Part shown: one piece after another, positions 21,136-34,800 of the stretch | How the letters are laid out: every line of letters starts with the position of its first letter | How positions within the stretch are numbered: the first letter of the stretch is position 1 | Assembly: GCA_030248065.1 (NCBI GenBank) | Contig: JASAMV010004010.1 | Coordinates: 1 to 64,000 of the forward strand | Origin: Rhynchonema sp. JSB1_4 | Lineage: Eukaryota > Nematoda > Chromadorea > Monhysterida > Xyalidae | DNA length: 64,000 nt | Direction of reading: 5' to 3' | Made by a program: the position numbers and the translations under genes | Notes under the pieces: model-generated | What the model saw: only the letters and a program-made list of their open reading frames with translations | What the model was told of the DNA's origin: nothing | Databases searched by the model: none

Positions 21136-22296
21136 CGGGTGATATTTTCGAAACGGTGTAAAGGTCAGTTGGGTGTAAAGTCGGTGGAAAGCTCGGCGTA
21201 AGCTTGAAACATTGCACGGTGAGCAAGCAGCAGACGCTCGTTTCTAAACGAAAGGTCAATTTTGACAGTTTGCTGTGCAAGCGTAAATCGTTTGTTTGTA
21301 ATCTGGTTCATTTAAGCTGGTTGCACAAACGTTTTAAAGGAGTATTTGTAAGTTACCTAACATTTCGCCGCAAGGCTGTTGAGAAATTGAACATTCATTG
21401 ACGGCGTGTGCCAAAAATTTTGACGTCAACTGATCGCAGCACGAAATCAAAACGGCTCCATAAAAGGTTACGAAATTCATAAATGTCGTTTAGAAACGCT
21501 TGTGCAACCAGCTTAAAGGTGCGGACTCATCGCTAAAAGTGCTCTTTTTATGATTTCAACTTGTAGCTGGGATGTGTGCAATCAGAACGCCACAAAGATA
21601 AAATTAATCGGATGAAAATCGACCGAAATCGAAGCGATTTGAATCGGCCCAACCGGGAACAAAAATAATTTTGGACCAGCTGCATTTTTATTGCAAATCA
21701 GGGGAACCTGGCACTCTGGCCATGCAACATTCAAGAAAATGGTCGTTTTTATATGAAAACAAAGAAACATTTCTTGGGACATTTGATCAATGCGTGACAT
21801 GTCTGTCAGCTGGCTGACAGACGAGTGCACCAAGAAATGTGCCTTTGTTTTCATATAAAAACGACCATTTTCTTGAATGTTTCGTGGCCAGAGTACCAGG
21901 TTCCCATGATTTGCAATAAAAATGCAGCTGGTCCAAAATTATTTTTGTTCCCGGTTGGGCCGATTCAATCGCTTCGATCTCGGCCGATATGGATCCGGTC
22001 GGCCTGATCGCGGTGGCGTTATGATCGCCAAATTCTCGGCCACAAGTTGAAATTATAAAACGAGTACTTTTAGCAATGATTCCCCCTTTAAATGAACCAG
22101 ATTGCAAGCAAACGATTACGCTTGCACAAACTGCCAAAGTTGAGCTTTCGTTTAGAAACGCGCGTCTGCTGCTTGCTCAGCGTGCAATGTTTCAAGCTTA
22201 CGCCGAGCTTACACTGAACTTTTTCACACCCAGCTTTCCACCGACCTTTACACCCAGACCCAACTGACCTTTACACCGTTTCGAAAATATCACCCA
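21136..22296. mobile_element. Large foldback element of about 1.16 kb
   Basis: The ends are GGGTGATATTTTCGAAACGG and its complement. Outer arms 21136-21330 and 22080-22296 are inverted copies. An inner, very well conserved palindrome covers about 21625-21975 with its turn near 21805. There is no transposase-like reading frame. Open frames on both strands are mirror images caused by the inverted repeat. Confidence 0.75.
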
Positions 22297-22599
22297 ATGA
22301 CCGTATAAGAATTCATCAAATCAATCCTGATTATCACGCGCAGTCACTCTTAACCACTGTGCTATTTGTGATTCTCGCAAAACATATGCGGCTGAAAATA
22401 GCAAAACACAAAATCTAGCAAAACACACACTGCGTATTTTATCTGAAACATTTTGTGGCCTGCATGCTTTGTGTGCGATCTCGCGGCGCAACGTCACTAT
22501 CCCGTTACTTTCTCGCTTCACGATTCAGGAAAAAATTTGATCAAATCGAGCTGGGAACGTTTGTTTTTCCTCCGCAGCCAAATGAAAGAGATCAGCCTG

Positions 22600-23103
22600 G
22601 GGTACTGCGGGCGGCGGGGCAGTGATTGATTAACAGAAGCAGAAGCCCCGGATCCGGAACAGAGCCCCTCCCCGGACCCGGAGTCGGAATAGAGCCCCAG
22701 AAAATGGAGTTAGTGCTTGAAGGGCCTCTTCTATTTCGGTTTTTTCGGTATAAGGGGGCTCTTTAATCACTGACGACTGACCCCTTTTTTGGGGGCTCTA
22801 TTTCCGGGGGGGGGGGGCTTCTGTCAATGTGTTATGGGTGGGTTTGCGATTTTTCGGAAAATAAAGTCAAAAAACTCCTATTTTTGCCTTAAAAAGACAT
22901 AAAATTGCTTCTGAGAGGTAAGATTTGGAGTTGTGAGAGGTACCGTAAAAACCTAAATAGAGCCCCCCGGAATAGAGCCCCCTCGGAACATCGATCGAAA
23001 ATAACACCGGATTTGGAACGCTCTCGCTGAGAAACGAAAATAATTTTTTGAAAATGGGGTCAGTGAATTAATAGAGCCCCCCTTGTATTTAGGTTTTTAC
23101 GGT
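22600..23103. repeat. GGGGCTCTA-rich repeats and a small inverted repeat
   Basis: Multiple copies of AGAGCCCC and its complement occur. At 22941-23103 the segment starts TACCGTAAAAACCTAAATAG and ends with its complement, making a 163-bp foldback. It overlaps G- and C-homopolymer runs. No coding content is supported. Confidence 0.6.
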
Positions 23104-23160
23104 AAGTAGATACTCAACCTCCCCAACCCCCTCGGGTTTTGTGGTAGGTAAGGTAGGTAC

Positions 23161-23544
23161 AGTGTAGTTCCTGGTCCGGCGCGGCGGTTAGTGTACCTAC
23201 CCCTTTTTTCCGTGCGGCGGTTAGTGTACCTCCCTGGGGGGGGAAGGGGGGGGGAAGACCCAAATCCAGGAAAAAGTCACTTTTTGGGGTAGAAAATTTG
23301 ACCGATTTTTGGCCCTTTTTGGAAAAAATTCTTCATAAAAAGGGTATTTTGGCGACTTTTGACATCATTGACCTAAAAATCACTCATTTTAGGCCTAAAA
23401 ATGCCCATTTTAGGCCTAAAAATGCCAATTTTAGGCAAAAATTGAGGCGGTTAGTGTACCTGGCGCGGCGGTTAGTGTACTAGTGTACCTTGGTCGCGGC
23501 GGTTAGTGTACCTTAGGGGGGGGACCCCCCCCAGGAACTACACT
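23161..23544 (+). mobile_element. MITE with AGTGTAGTTCCTGG ends, copy 1
   Basis: This 384-bp copy has inverted ends AGTGTAGTTCCTGG / CCAGGAACTACACT. Subterminal GGCGGTTAGTGTACC repeats occur on both sides of a core rich in TTTTAGGCCTAAAAATG. The core is shared with copies at 24294-24692 and 52627-53009. No coding capacity was seen. The element is non-autonomous. Confidence 0.75.
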
Positions 23545-24293
23545 GGGTAGGTATAAGCAGCACTGAGAGGGGGCGGCGGGGGGGGGGGGGGTAACGTAAC
23601 CCCCACAAACCCCCCTGCCACTGTGGTCAACAATGTTTTCGGGATTTTTGCTTTTCGGGATTTTTTCGGGGTTTTTCGTTTCTGGAGTTTTTTTCGGGGT
23701 TTTTGGGGATCCCGGGTTTTTGACCGCCGCGCCGCCTGCGTATCAACGTGCGGAACTCCTATTCAGCCCCCACCACCGCCCACACAGCCCCCACACTTTA
23801 CAGCCCCCTCCTATTCAGCCCACACCTAGCTTCAGCCCCCCTCCTATTCAGCCCCCACCCGCGACCGCGAGATCCCACGTTTTGCCAAGGGGAGCTAATC
23901 CAGCCTCATTTTTATCTTGCGTTTGTCCTGTTTTTGCAAGATCCCTTTTATGTAGATGTGGAATTTGATTTTTCAAGCCGATACTATGCGAAGCGAAACA
24001 CTTCCCCTTCTTGTGCGCACGGGCAGGAACATTGAGTTTATCTGAAGCGTGCGATTTCTTGGAATTTAGGTGGATTGAAATAAATCGAATGATGTTGAAA
24101 AATTGTCGGCTTTGGTTGTCGAAAAAAGTCGAAAGCGGCATCGACGCGACAACGACGTCATGATAAGCCTTTCGGATTGTTTACGATTACGACACGACAC
24201 AAAAAGATAAAGTCAGATTCTCGAAATCGACACGACAAATATCGACAAAAATGTCGGATGTCGTTGTCGTGCGTGCCCTACCCTACAGCACCC
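23545..24293. other. Spacer between two MITE copies
   Basis: A G-run lies at 23579-23591, followed by CAGCCCCC-rich sequence around 23760-23860. The remainder up to 24293 is unremarkable. Open frames here have low-complexity Pro-rich translations and no splice or start context, so no gene is called. Confidence 0.5.
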
Positions 24294-24692
24294 AGTGTAG
24301 TTCCTGGGGGGGCGGGGGGAGGGGGTCCCCCTAAGGTACACTAACCGCCGCGCGCGACCAAGGTACACTAGTACACTAGCTGCCGCGCCAGGTACACTAA
24401 CCGCCTCAATTTTTGCCTAAAATCGGCATTTTTACGCCTAAAATGGGCATTTTTAGGCCTAAAATAGGTGATTTTTAGGTCAATGATGTCAAAAGTCGCC
24501 AAAATACCCTTTTTATGGAGAATGTTTTCCAAAAAGGGGCAAAAATCGGTCAAATTTTCTATCTCAAAAAGTGACTTTTTCCTGAATTTGGGTGTTCCCC
24601 CCTTCCCCCCCCCCCCCAGGGAGGTACACTAACCGCCGCACGGAAAAAAGGGGTAGGTACACTAACCGCCGCGCCGGACCAGGAACTACACT
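24294..24692 (-). mobile_element. MITE with AGTGTAGTTCCTGG ends, copy 2 (opposite orientation)
   Basis: This 399-bp copy is inverted relative to copy 1. It has the same terminal repeats, the same GGTACACTAACCGCC subterminal repeats and the same AGGCCTAAAA core. The two copies together form a large imperfect palindrome that could be unstable. Confidence 0.75.
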
Positions 24693-26110
24693 GCCTACCG
24701 TAGCCCACCCAGTCAGTGTGGTTCCTGGGCGGGTACGTTTGTTCCCCCTCCATGGTACGCCTGCCCCACTGTTCCCCCTCCGGATACGTCTGCTCCCCCA
24801 ATTTTTGCTTAAGATAGGCAAATTTAGGCCTAAAATAGGCATTTTTAGGCATAAAATGTGTGATTTTTTGGTCAATGTCGTCAAAAATCGCCAAAAGATA
24901 CCCAAAATGAAAAATCTCGGATACCAAGGGGGGCTGCCCCCCAAAATAAAAAATCTCGGATACCCAGGGGGGTTGTTCAAAAAAAGGTCAATTTTTCAGA
25001 GGAAAATTGAGCAAAATTGGTGTTGGAAGCGCAAAAAATGGTCATTTTTGGGGTTATGCTCAGTGGTGTCGTTGAGAAATCGAAATTTTCCATACCCACC
25101 CCAATTTTCGGGAAATTTCCCATACATACCCCCAAAAATCAAAAATTTCCCATACCAGGGGGGGTTTTCCAAAAACTCAAAAATTTCCCATACCCGAGGG
25201 TGGGGGTTTTGAAAAAAATGACCCCAAAAATCTTCTAAAAGTGTCAAAATTGGTCTAAAAACAAAACAATTTCCTCGGCTCTTTTTTTAGAGGAAAATTG
25301 AGCAAACTTGGTGTTGGAAGCGCAAGAATGGTCATTTTTTGGGGGTTATGCTTGCGCTAGCAAGCGATTTTGAGCATTTTAGAGGTAGAAATGGGCGATT
25401 TTTACGGTTTTCGGAAAAATTTTGGGGCAGGATACCCCTGGACAAAAAGTCAGGATACCGGATACCCCTTGGTGAAAAAATCAAGATACCGGATACTAGG
25501 GGGTAACCCCCCTTCCCCCCAACGACCTCACTATCCCAGATGAACCCTGTTGTTATTGTGAAAAAAACGTTTTTTTTCATCCGCTAGTAGAAATAGGTTG
25601 CTGCTTTTCAGGCACCCAAACATCTCGTCTTCTTCATAGTGGCGTGGCGGATCCAGCTCTCGGCTATGGGAGGTGCCAAGTCAGTGCTGTGGCTGCTTTG
25701 GCGGGGCTGGTAGGGTACATAGGTGGAAAAATCCGGGACGGGTAGGGGGTAGTGTACCTGGAATCTTGGGGGGGGAGATTTTTCGGGGCGGGTAGGGTAC
25801 AATACAAGTTTTTTTGGGTGCCTATTTATATATACTATAAAGTGCATACATCGCGCGTAGCGTGCGATTTTTTGCACTTTTAAGGGTTTTCGGTCGAAAT
25901 TTGGGCATTTTTGACCAAAAAATATGCATTTTGAGGGCAAAAATCGGGGCGGGCAGGGTACCAGAGCATGGCAGGTAGGGGTAGTGTACCAGGCCGGGGC
26001 GGGTGGTAGGGTACCATTGGGGGAACCCCTTCTTCCCCCCAGCCACAGCACTGTGCCAAATGTAAAGAGTCATTGTTATCTAGTGCTTGTTCCATTTTTA
26101 AAAAGTCATT
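24693..26110. repeat. Degenerate MITE fragments and GGTACC-rich repeats
   Basis: A third partial copy starts at 24715 with GTGTGGTTCCTGGG and carries the AGGCCTAAAATAGGC core, then breaks off near 24910. At 25080-25240 there are repeats of ATTTCCCATACC. At 25690-26035 there are inverted GGTAGGGTACC/GTAGTGTACC repeats of a related design. No supported gene lies in this stretch. Confidence 0.6.
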
Positions 26111-28841
26111 TTTTCCCGTGCTTGTTTAGAATTTCGCGCTTTTAGCAACAAATACCATGCAAAATGCTACAATGCGCTTGGCATTTTTATGCGTTCTAAA
26201 GTCAAATTTCACTGAAAATGGATGTATCGCGATTTTTGACCTTTTGAAGTGTATCAGATGTTGTTTGTTAAACATGTCGGGCTGGATCCCGATTACCTGT
26301 TGTTATTGTTTGACTGTCTGGTTGTCTTTTGCTTCGCACATTCAGTTGTGCTGCTCATGCTCGCCGCCAGCTTATGCGCCAACTGTAATTTGGCGATTTT
26401 TGCGTTTATATTGTGTGCTTTTTAAACTGAGCGCTGTGCCACAAAGTTAGGGACACAGTTATTTTGGATCGAAAGTGGCTACATAGCTAAGTTCTCCCCG
26501 GATACAAAAACCAGGACCGGATCTTATTTCACAGCTTGCGCAATATGTGCACCTAACCGGCAAGCTCTGTGAATATAACCTTTCTTGTGGCCCAGTAGGC
26601 CTCACCGTCACCACAGTCCAATATGCAATGCACTGGCTTGCTTTTGTGACAGTTGGGGCACCAACCAGCAGCTGTCTTTGTCCTGTCTCCCACACGGCCC
26701 GCAACTTTTGGTGATGACAGCATAGTTCAGTTAACTGAATATGTTTGTTTCACCCATATTTTCTTTTTTTTTTGTATCTGTAAGTTGTGTCATTTACACA
26801 CAATAGCAATTGCGCAATTTGGTTTATGTTTTTTTTAAATTCCCATTCACAGGCGCACATGATGTTATCGCGTCAAGCTGCAACCTGTCCGTTGAATGTG
26901 TATGCATCGCACAGATAACATCTCACTCGAGCTCAATCTTGTTTTTTCGTCCAATCGCCACAGTCGCATGTGCAGATGGGGAAAGGTCAGACGGCAAAAC
27001 TAGAAATACCTGGATAGCATCCATCTAACTCTTAATAAGCCACAGCAGGAGCTCGGCCTGAGCCCATGAACAAAGTTACATCTGACTATTACGTGCCTCG
27101 GTGCCGCTTCAGCTGCACCTTCAGTGAGACACGTGTGTGCATTTTTTTATCGAGCCTTTCCAATATGTGTCGGTACGGTGACGCTGTGTCAAAAACAACT
27201 TCAGTCTAGCAAGAGCAACTGCATGTGTGCATGGACGACAAGTGTGCACTGCGCTTGAGCTTGGGCGTACGCGGCTGACTTGAGTGAGGAAAAACCGATC
27301 GATGATGCAGCCTGCAGCCAATCAGCACACGAGCGTGTTTACGTCCCTGCTGCTGTCACTTGTGTGCACAGGCACACACTGTATGTACAACATCGACCAA
27401 CTATGGCGTTGACGCTCGCTGTTCTTGTGCGCTCAGCACAGCAGCCACCGTGTGTATGTTAGTATTTGTTGGTGCACTTTTTAGACGAAATGTCAACTCG
27501 TACCGCGCCTGTTCTGCTTTGGGTGTTGTGCACACACACAACAACAATCTACATATAATGTGCTCCAACAAACACGTTGCTGCTGTCAATTCACACACCA
27601 GGCGCGTGTCTGTGAACAGCAACAGTGAGATAACAGCCAGAGTTGCGCATAAAATGGTTGTTGGCAGCCAATGCGTATCGTTTTTGTTGTCGGTTGCGGT
27701 GAGCTAAACTCGACTAACCGTTGCTTGCTGTATGCCGCAACACAAGCAAGCAAGCGCTAGCTGCTTTCTTCGTTAGCAGAGCAACATCGATAAACTATAC
27801 TCAACCGCTCGCTCTCTGTTTATACTAGCTGGTTTTTGGTTGCCATAAGCGCTTCCTGCCGGTCCGGTAGGTAAGCATTGTGAATGTTGTGTCTGGTCCT
27901 GTTATGTGCGCAAGCGTAGATAACAAGCTGCAGCTAGCTGCCACAATCCTAAAGCGTATCGGTGCCTAAATCTAATGTCTGGTTGGTTGCTCGTGCTTGT
28001 TTAGTGCTCGTGACGAAACTGTTTGTATCAGCTGATGCTGCTACACACTACTGTATTATCGCATGCACCCGCACCCTTGCGTTCTGCTCGGTTCAGTCAG
28101 ACAGTTATTTTTAGGTTTTGCACATTTTTGATCATGATGAAGGGAGAAGTTGCTTTCATTAAGCCACGTGCTTCTCGCCTAATAGTTGGTAATCTATTAT
28201 GTTATGTCTGGATGCCTTCGTTTGTGCTCTTGCCTCCTCATAACTGAAGATCGGCACTTTCACGATCCAGCTCCTCTATCCGCTAATTGATTACTGGGCA
28301 ACTTCCGTCTGAAAGAGCACGAAATTAAGAAGTTGACGATATAGTTGCCCAGGGACCTGGTTGTCGCTGGGAACCAAGTTAGAAACAGGAGGGAGCACGC
28401 CGGTTGAGCTGAGCGTTAATCTGGCTTCTTTTGATTGAGTCTTTGTTGTCAAGAGTCTACGTTCTAAATTTGGAAACTTGTCTGTTTTATTACCCGACGT
28501 GTTGTTTGTTATTGGGGGCTGCGGCAGTTATATTCACCTTTAATGCTCCTGCGATGGAAACCTTATCTTGGTAGTGTGATGAACTTTAACACAATCGGTG
28601 CACATGCGACGCTGTCTCTTGTCAAATGTCTCTGACGTATATATCTATTTCAGAGTTGGCTCTTAATCATTCGTTAATAAACAACTCAGAAACGTTATGC
28701 GGCATCGACTAAAAGAACGCTCAAGCCGGCTGGTCGAGAAGTAACTGTTGTCGAGACGAAAGCAGACAATATAGAATTACAAAAAAGTATTTATTTCATT
28801 CAATACTAAGCGGTTGGCTGACCAACCCCACCACAATCGCA
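26111..28841. other. Non-coding region upstream of the insulin receptor gene
   Basis: This 2.7-kb stretch has no exon I can support on either strand. Open frames are short and have ordinary, non-protein-like translations. It is likely to contain the promoter and possibly untranslated 5' exons of the receptor gene. No unambiguous regulatory box could be named. Confidence 0.5.
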
Positions 28842-31800
28842 ATGCAATTCGCGTGCATGTTTGCTTTGTCAATCGCTGCCAGTGTGGTCAACTCTCAGGA
28901 GGCGGCGATCACCGCGGAGGTCAGGCACGATTGGAAGGAGGAGCGCTGCAATTCATTCACCATCGACATTCGCAACAAGTAAGGGGCACTTTTTCGGCTC
29001 AAATACTTTTTTAATTTTTTATTCTGCCACTAGAATATGTTATGATTTCCAGCCCGGATGATCGGAGCAATTTCCTGCCGAACAACTACAACACGTGCAC
29101 TGTGCTGGAGGGATCGTTGTCCATCAGTATGATACACGAGAGCAGCACCACCGACCAGTACCCGGTGTTCAGCCGACTGCGCGAAATCACGGGACATTTA
29201 TTGATCTACCAGACATAGTGAGTGGGCGGTTCGGGCTGCTTTCGAAAGCTGTGGGTATTTGCCGTACCTCACGGTTTGATTTGACCAATTTTAGTGGACT
29301 GGATGACCTCGGCAAGATTCTGCCCGAATTGCGCATTATTCGCGGCCAGGATCTGATCATGAACTACGCGCTCGTCATCTACCAGACGTTCAACTTGAAG
29401 CACCTCGGATTGCATAGACTCATCGAAATCAGCAATGGAGGGGTACGCTCGCTTTTCCTATCAAAACTTGTGTGTGTCGTTTTTTGCAAATTTGATCGGC
29501 TCCAGGTCCGAATCGCGGACAACTCCGAACTGTGTCTGGGTAATGACATCAACTGGAACCAGATTGTGAAGGGAAAAATTAACGACACGCTGGTGGCGGA
29601 CAACAAGGACTCGAAAGGCGGTCAGTGTGCACGGATAATTGCTCTGCTTATTTCATCTTTCCTGTGCTTCACAATATAATACCGTTCTCTATTTTTGTTT
29701 TCTTTTCAGAATCCGATTGTTTCCCGGTTTGCGAGACAAAAGTGGCGGATGTGACCAAATGTTACATGGCTCCGAAGTCTGACCCACCTTATCCGGCGTG
29801 TTGGGATGCCAATCATTGCCAACTGAAACGTGAGCTTGAAAATGCGAAACATGTGATTCAGTCCCAACCTGTTTCTACGCCGATTTCAGCCACATGCCAT
29901 TGTCCCCATAATGCTGATGCGGGATGCATAGAGGGCACCAGTGAATGTTGTCATTCGGAATGCGCTGGCGGTTGTTTTGGACCCGGGTCGGATCAGTGCG
30001 TTGCATGTAAACATATTTATCACGAGGTTGGTGTTTGTTTCTTGAATGGGATCGCTTTCTTTTTCTGTTCTCATTCTTTTGTTTCTTATCCAAAACACTC
30101 ATGTTCCCCTTTCAACGTCAGGGTCATTGCATGGCGAAATGTCCGGACGATCATCTTGTGCTGATGGATCTGTCCCGGCGTTGTGTCACTGAGGATTTCT
30201 GTTTGCATCAAATGGGACCCGTTCGTATTGACACCGAGACCACCACCAAGTCGGTTCACACAGTGAAGGCTGTCGTTTCAAAAATCCCGAAAAATGGAAC
30301 AGAATGATAGCGTCATTGAGGGCAATTCAACATTACTATCCATTGATTGTTACAGATTCAAAGCTACGGAAGGCTTGTGTTGGTGGGAGTGTCCTGCTGG
30401 TTACCAAGTGGACCCGACATCCGATGATACTCGCTGTGAGAAATGTGACCGTTGTCCGAAACGTTCGTTCCGCTATTTGTTTGTTGTGGAAAACCCAAGT
30501 TGCACTGTTGATGTTGACACTATACAATTCGAGCTGAATGATTGCAGATTGTGGCGACATCAAGATCACAGCGTTGGGTGACCTGACCCAATATGAGGGT
30601 TGCGAGATCATCGATGGCTCGATCGAACTCGAGCTGCAGTCCGGCTACGCGTCGAACGCTGCCAAGATGTTAGCCGACGTGTTCGAGAAAGTGCGCGAAG
30701 TACGCGACTACGTCAAAGTGGCGTTCGTACCGCAGGTGAGTGCTGCATTTGTTTTATTGTCATCAGTTGCTTTCAAATTGTCTCTGGCTTTGGTTTTTGT
30801 AACTGTGTTGTTTCATGTTACTCAGTCATAGACCCTAATGTGCTCAAAGGTCGAAATGTGCTCGATTTCTTCAGATCTACTCTCTCGCCATGTTCAAAAA
30901 CCTTGAGATCATCAAAGGAGAGAAGAAACACGCGAAAAAGTTGGCACATTGTTTTGCCCATTTTTGTTTACGATCTTCGTTGTGCTAACAAAAACTTGCA
31001 CCACTTGCAACACTGTGATGTTTCAGATACGCACTCGTGGTGATCGAGAATGAGTCGCTGCGCAAATTGATTCAGATCAAGAAGGCTACCGGTCTGAAGG
31101 TGCAGGGCAAGATCCAGGTGCAGAACAATCCGCATTTGTGTCAGAAGCTGATCCAACAGTTCATGAAAGAGACCGGCGTGAGCGAGTTTCAATCGATCGG
31201 CACCTGTTCGTCTGTTGATGACGGTGGCGTGAGCGCCATGTCCAATGGATACAAGGAAATATGTGAGTCCGGTTCAAGGTAGGATTTTCCTAGCGCACAA
31301 TACTGTTGATTAATCGCTGATGTTACGTGAGCTTTACAAGGTTATTTAATGCGGGCTAGGGCTGCTTTTCCTTAAAATCCAACCTTTTGTTAAATGAGAC
31401 TGAAAGTGTCCAAATGTCTCTTGGGATGACTTTAAATAAGATCAAAAGAGCATTTAAAAAACATCGAATTTCCACCGTTTGACAGGCGACGAGCAGAAAC
31501 TAACGTTGACCGTTGATGTGGAGGAAGAGTACTTTATGCCGAACTGGCTGGGTTTCACCACTTCACAGACCGATCATAGAAAGTTTCTGGGATACAAATT
31601 CTACTGGCGAACTGTTGACGAACCGAATTCGATCACTGGCATATACGAGGATCGGGACATCTGCTCAGATGTGTGAGTTTGTGGCAGTGGTCCGGCTTAC
31701 TTATGGTATTATACTTGTATTTATAGTTGCAGGTAAAAAAACGGTTTTCAGCGCATAATATACCAAATAACACCATTTTGACCAGTGTCCAAATTTGGCT

Positions 31801-34800
31801 TGGAAAATATCCAGTGAACTTATTTTTCGCAAAAAATTGCAACTATTTATAGTTGTATTTTTTGCAACCCTTGTTTTTGCACGATTAAGGATGTTGATGT
31901 TACTGATGGAAAACTTTGCCGATTGATTCTTCAGTTGGCGTTACGAATTCATCGAATCACCGATTGACGACGAAGACATCAGTCCGAACAGCACGGGTCA
32001 GGGGGATCTGTCGATGAGTCTGCAGATCCCTGGCAAGGGCACGTTTGTGAGTTGCCGCCGTGTTTCAATGGAATGCGCACGAAAGCAGTGAGAACATAAA
32101 AACGCATTATTTATCATATATTGTCAGGTGAAATTCAAGCATTTCGACACTTGGTACGCGTTCTACGTGAAAACTGTGGTCGTGTCACATCCGGACGCTG
32201 CTGGCGCCATCTCCGATGTTGTTTACAAAAAGTCCAGCTTTGGAGGTCGGTTGTTTCCAATGTTGTTATATGATGGCAAAAAAATATTGTGATGTCAAAG
32301 CTTCTGTGCCAAAGCTATACAAACACACAACAACAATATCGTTGCAGAACCGACCAAACCGACCGATTTGGTGGTGACAGAGACCACGGTGGACTCTATC
32401 AGTGTACGCTGGTCGCCGCCCCTGAGTCCGAACGGACAGATCACGCATTACATGGTGCAATATACAATGTTGACATATGACACTGATGCTGATGTTGGCG
32501 ATTATATCTGTACCAGTCGAGGTTAGACTCAAGTTGCAAATTGAAGTGGTTTTAGCTTCTAAAATTCCTGACAGCAGACAATCTGAAGCAACTCAACACG
32601 CCTGCGGGATAATGGCAAAATATTGTGTTGTTTGGGCCTGTGCCTGCTGCCTGTGTTGAGAAATCACTCATATAATTACGTAGTCACGGTTGCTCAAAAT
32701 CGGCAATAATATTTTTGGAGCACTTGTTCACAAGCCGCATTCCACCAAGTGACTGACTGAATATATTGCAGGCGAAGGGCAAAGTTTCGATTCAAAAGAC
32801 GCCAGTGACAAGGTTGTGACCGTGTCGAAAATGATCGAACCACCCGATGGCGTATGCTCGAACGTGAAAGGTATTCGAAAATTAGTCTTCATTGGTGTTG
32901 AACGAAAAAATCGCCGTTCTTAAGGTGGAGTTATACTTGTCCATTTTGGGCTTGTGGACAATGATGACAAATTTTTCTTTGAATCTTATTTTGTGATAGC
33001 TTTTGAGTACCAATTTCGACCAGCGTGAAAGTTGTTCATTTGATGCAGAGGAAAAACTTTTACGCTGTCGAAGTTAGTGGCCCAACTCTATCACAAAATA
33101 TGACTCAAACAAAAATTTGTCCTCATTGTCCACAAGGCCATGGATAACTATAACTCCAGCTTTACTGCTTTAACACCGTCAATAGTCACCTTTGAACCAT
33201 CAGGTTGCTGTGACTGTCCTGCTGAAGATGCGGGGAAAGTCGAAGTGGGCACAGACGACGTGAAGGAGCCGTTGAGTCCCGACGAGCAGAAACGCCGAGA
33301 GGAACGCGATAATTTTGAGAACGCCATACAAAATCACAGTTTTCATCGAAGGTCGGTGACCGATGTGTTCTCTCGCGTTTTGCTTGAAGTTGAAAAAGGG
33401 TATAGTCCAGCCACGAGCTCATGAGACGTCTGCTGCGGTTACACGTGTGTTTCGAAAGCACAAGAAAGAGAAATTGTGCATCTCTATACGTTGGCGATTT
33501 CTCTTTCTTTTGTTTTTGAGAAGTTTCGAAACACGGCGTCTCGTGAGCTGTTGGTTGGACTATACATACACCTGCCTGGATGTTTAGGCACAGCTGTGGG
33601 GCCCCTCTGACGGATATCTGTAGTGATCCAGTTGTCTGCTGCTGCCTGAACTTTGTAGACCCCTTAGTATCTGACTAATCCTGGCTCCCGGCTTTTTTCA
33701 TTGGAAAAAGCAATAAACGCCCAGCCCTAGTAGGCCCCAACAATTTTGCGTTTCTGTTAACCTTTCCAGCGTTACCTGCCCCTGCCGTTGTGTTGTTCTA
33801 CCCCGTCTGATGCTGCATATCTATTTTTATGCATTCGTCTCGGTTTCGCATGCAGTACCGCGTTTTGACCATGTTATCTCGTTCTGTGTCATTCTGATTG
33901 GTTCTGCAGCAAAGGAGCCAATCACTAGTACCAGACGGTGAAATATCCTTTGTCAAAAGAAGTGCTGTTGTGAAACTGCCAAGAGCCTTACTGACGTGTG
34001 TCTTGTGCGAGTATGATTTACGCCCTTGTTTTGTGCGTGTCCCCTTGTGCTTCGTGTTACCCGATGTCATGGTGTACCCCAGTGCTTTCTAACCAGACCA
34101 GACTAACTGATACAGTGACTGTGCGCGCTATCATAGATTTTTGACTACTGTACTCTATTTTTGCTAAACGCTGCGATTTTGCACAGTGTAATTATTGTTC
34201 GGGGCCGCCGTCGGTTGCGCTTCACATTTCGGAACAAACGATGCGTAAATAATTAAAATTTTATCTATTTACTTCGCAAACAACGGAAGCAACGGTGTTG
34301 ATTTGTGTTTCTGAGCACGGTTCATGCACACAATGGGTGCATTTTGCACATTCAAACACGATAAACCCCGTTTGGATATTGTTGCACTATTGGGTTCTCA
34401 AGTTTGGAGCGTGTGCAAAACCTCTCTACAATGGGTGCGTTGATCGTGCTCACGGTCACACTCATGGTGGGTTGTAGTCTCGTAACAATCGCGCTCTGTC
34501 AATGTCAAGTCAACCTGCGTTTTGTGCTGCTCTTTTATGGACAGTAAGTTGTTTTGGATGTGCGATTACACTTGTCGAATACTGCCTATCTGGTTTTCGA
34601 GTAGAATTTAGCTCGCTTTTTGAGAAATGGCCAACTGAGTGCTTACTCAGTGTTATGTTTTGGCGAGCTAGATTGCGCTCTTCCACGTTCACACAAATTC
34701 ACAACTCTTGTTGAAAATTTTATGACATTGATGTGCAGTCTGTGCGTGCTGATGACAACTAATCAGTTACAATACAACTGCTGCTGCTGTGATGTTTCAT

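Noticed and set aside
21582..22137. Matching open frames on both strands around 21.6-22.1 kb
   Set aside because: They share almost the same peptide because they sit in the arms of a palindrome. There is no transposase similarity.
22325..22400. Minus-strand tRNA-like A box (AGTGGTTAAGAGTG)
   Set aside because: No matching B box or acceptor stem was found, so it is not called as a tRNA.
23200..24690. Regularly repeated GGCGGTTAGTGTACC units resembling a CRISPR-like array
   Set aside because: The repeats occur in both orientations inside inverted-repeat elements with irregular spacing, in a spliced animal genome. They are MITE subterminal repeats.
26157..28247. Several open frames of 60-115 codons upstream of the insulin receptor
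   Set aside because: Low-information translations without domains, signal peptides or phase-compatible splice sites.
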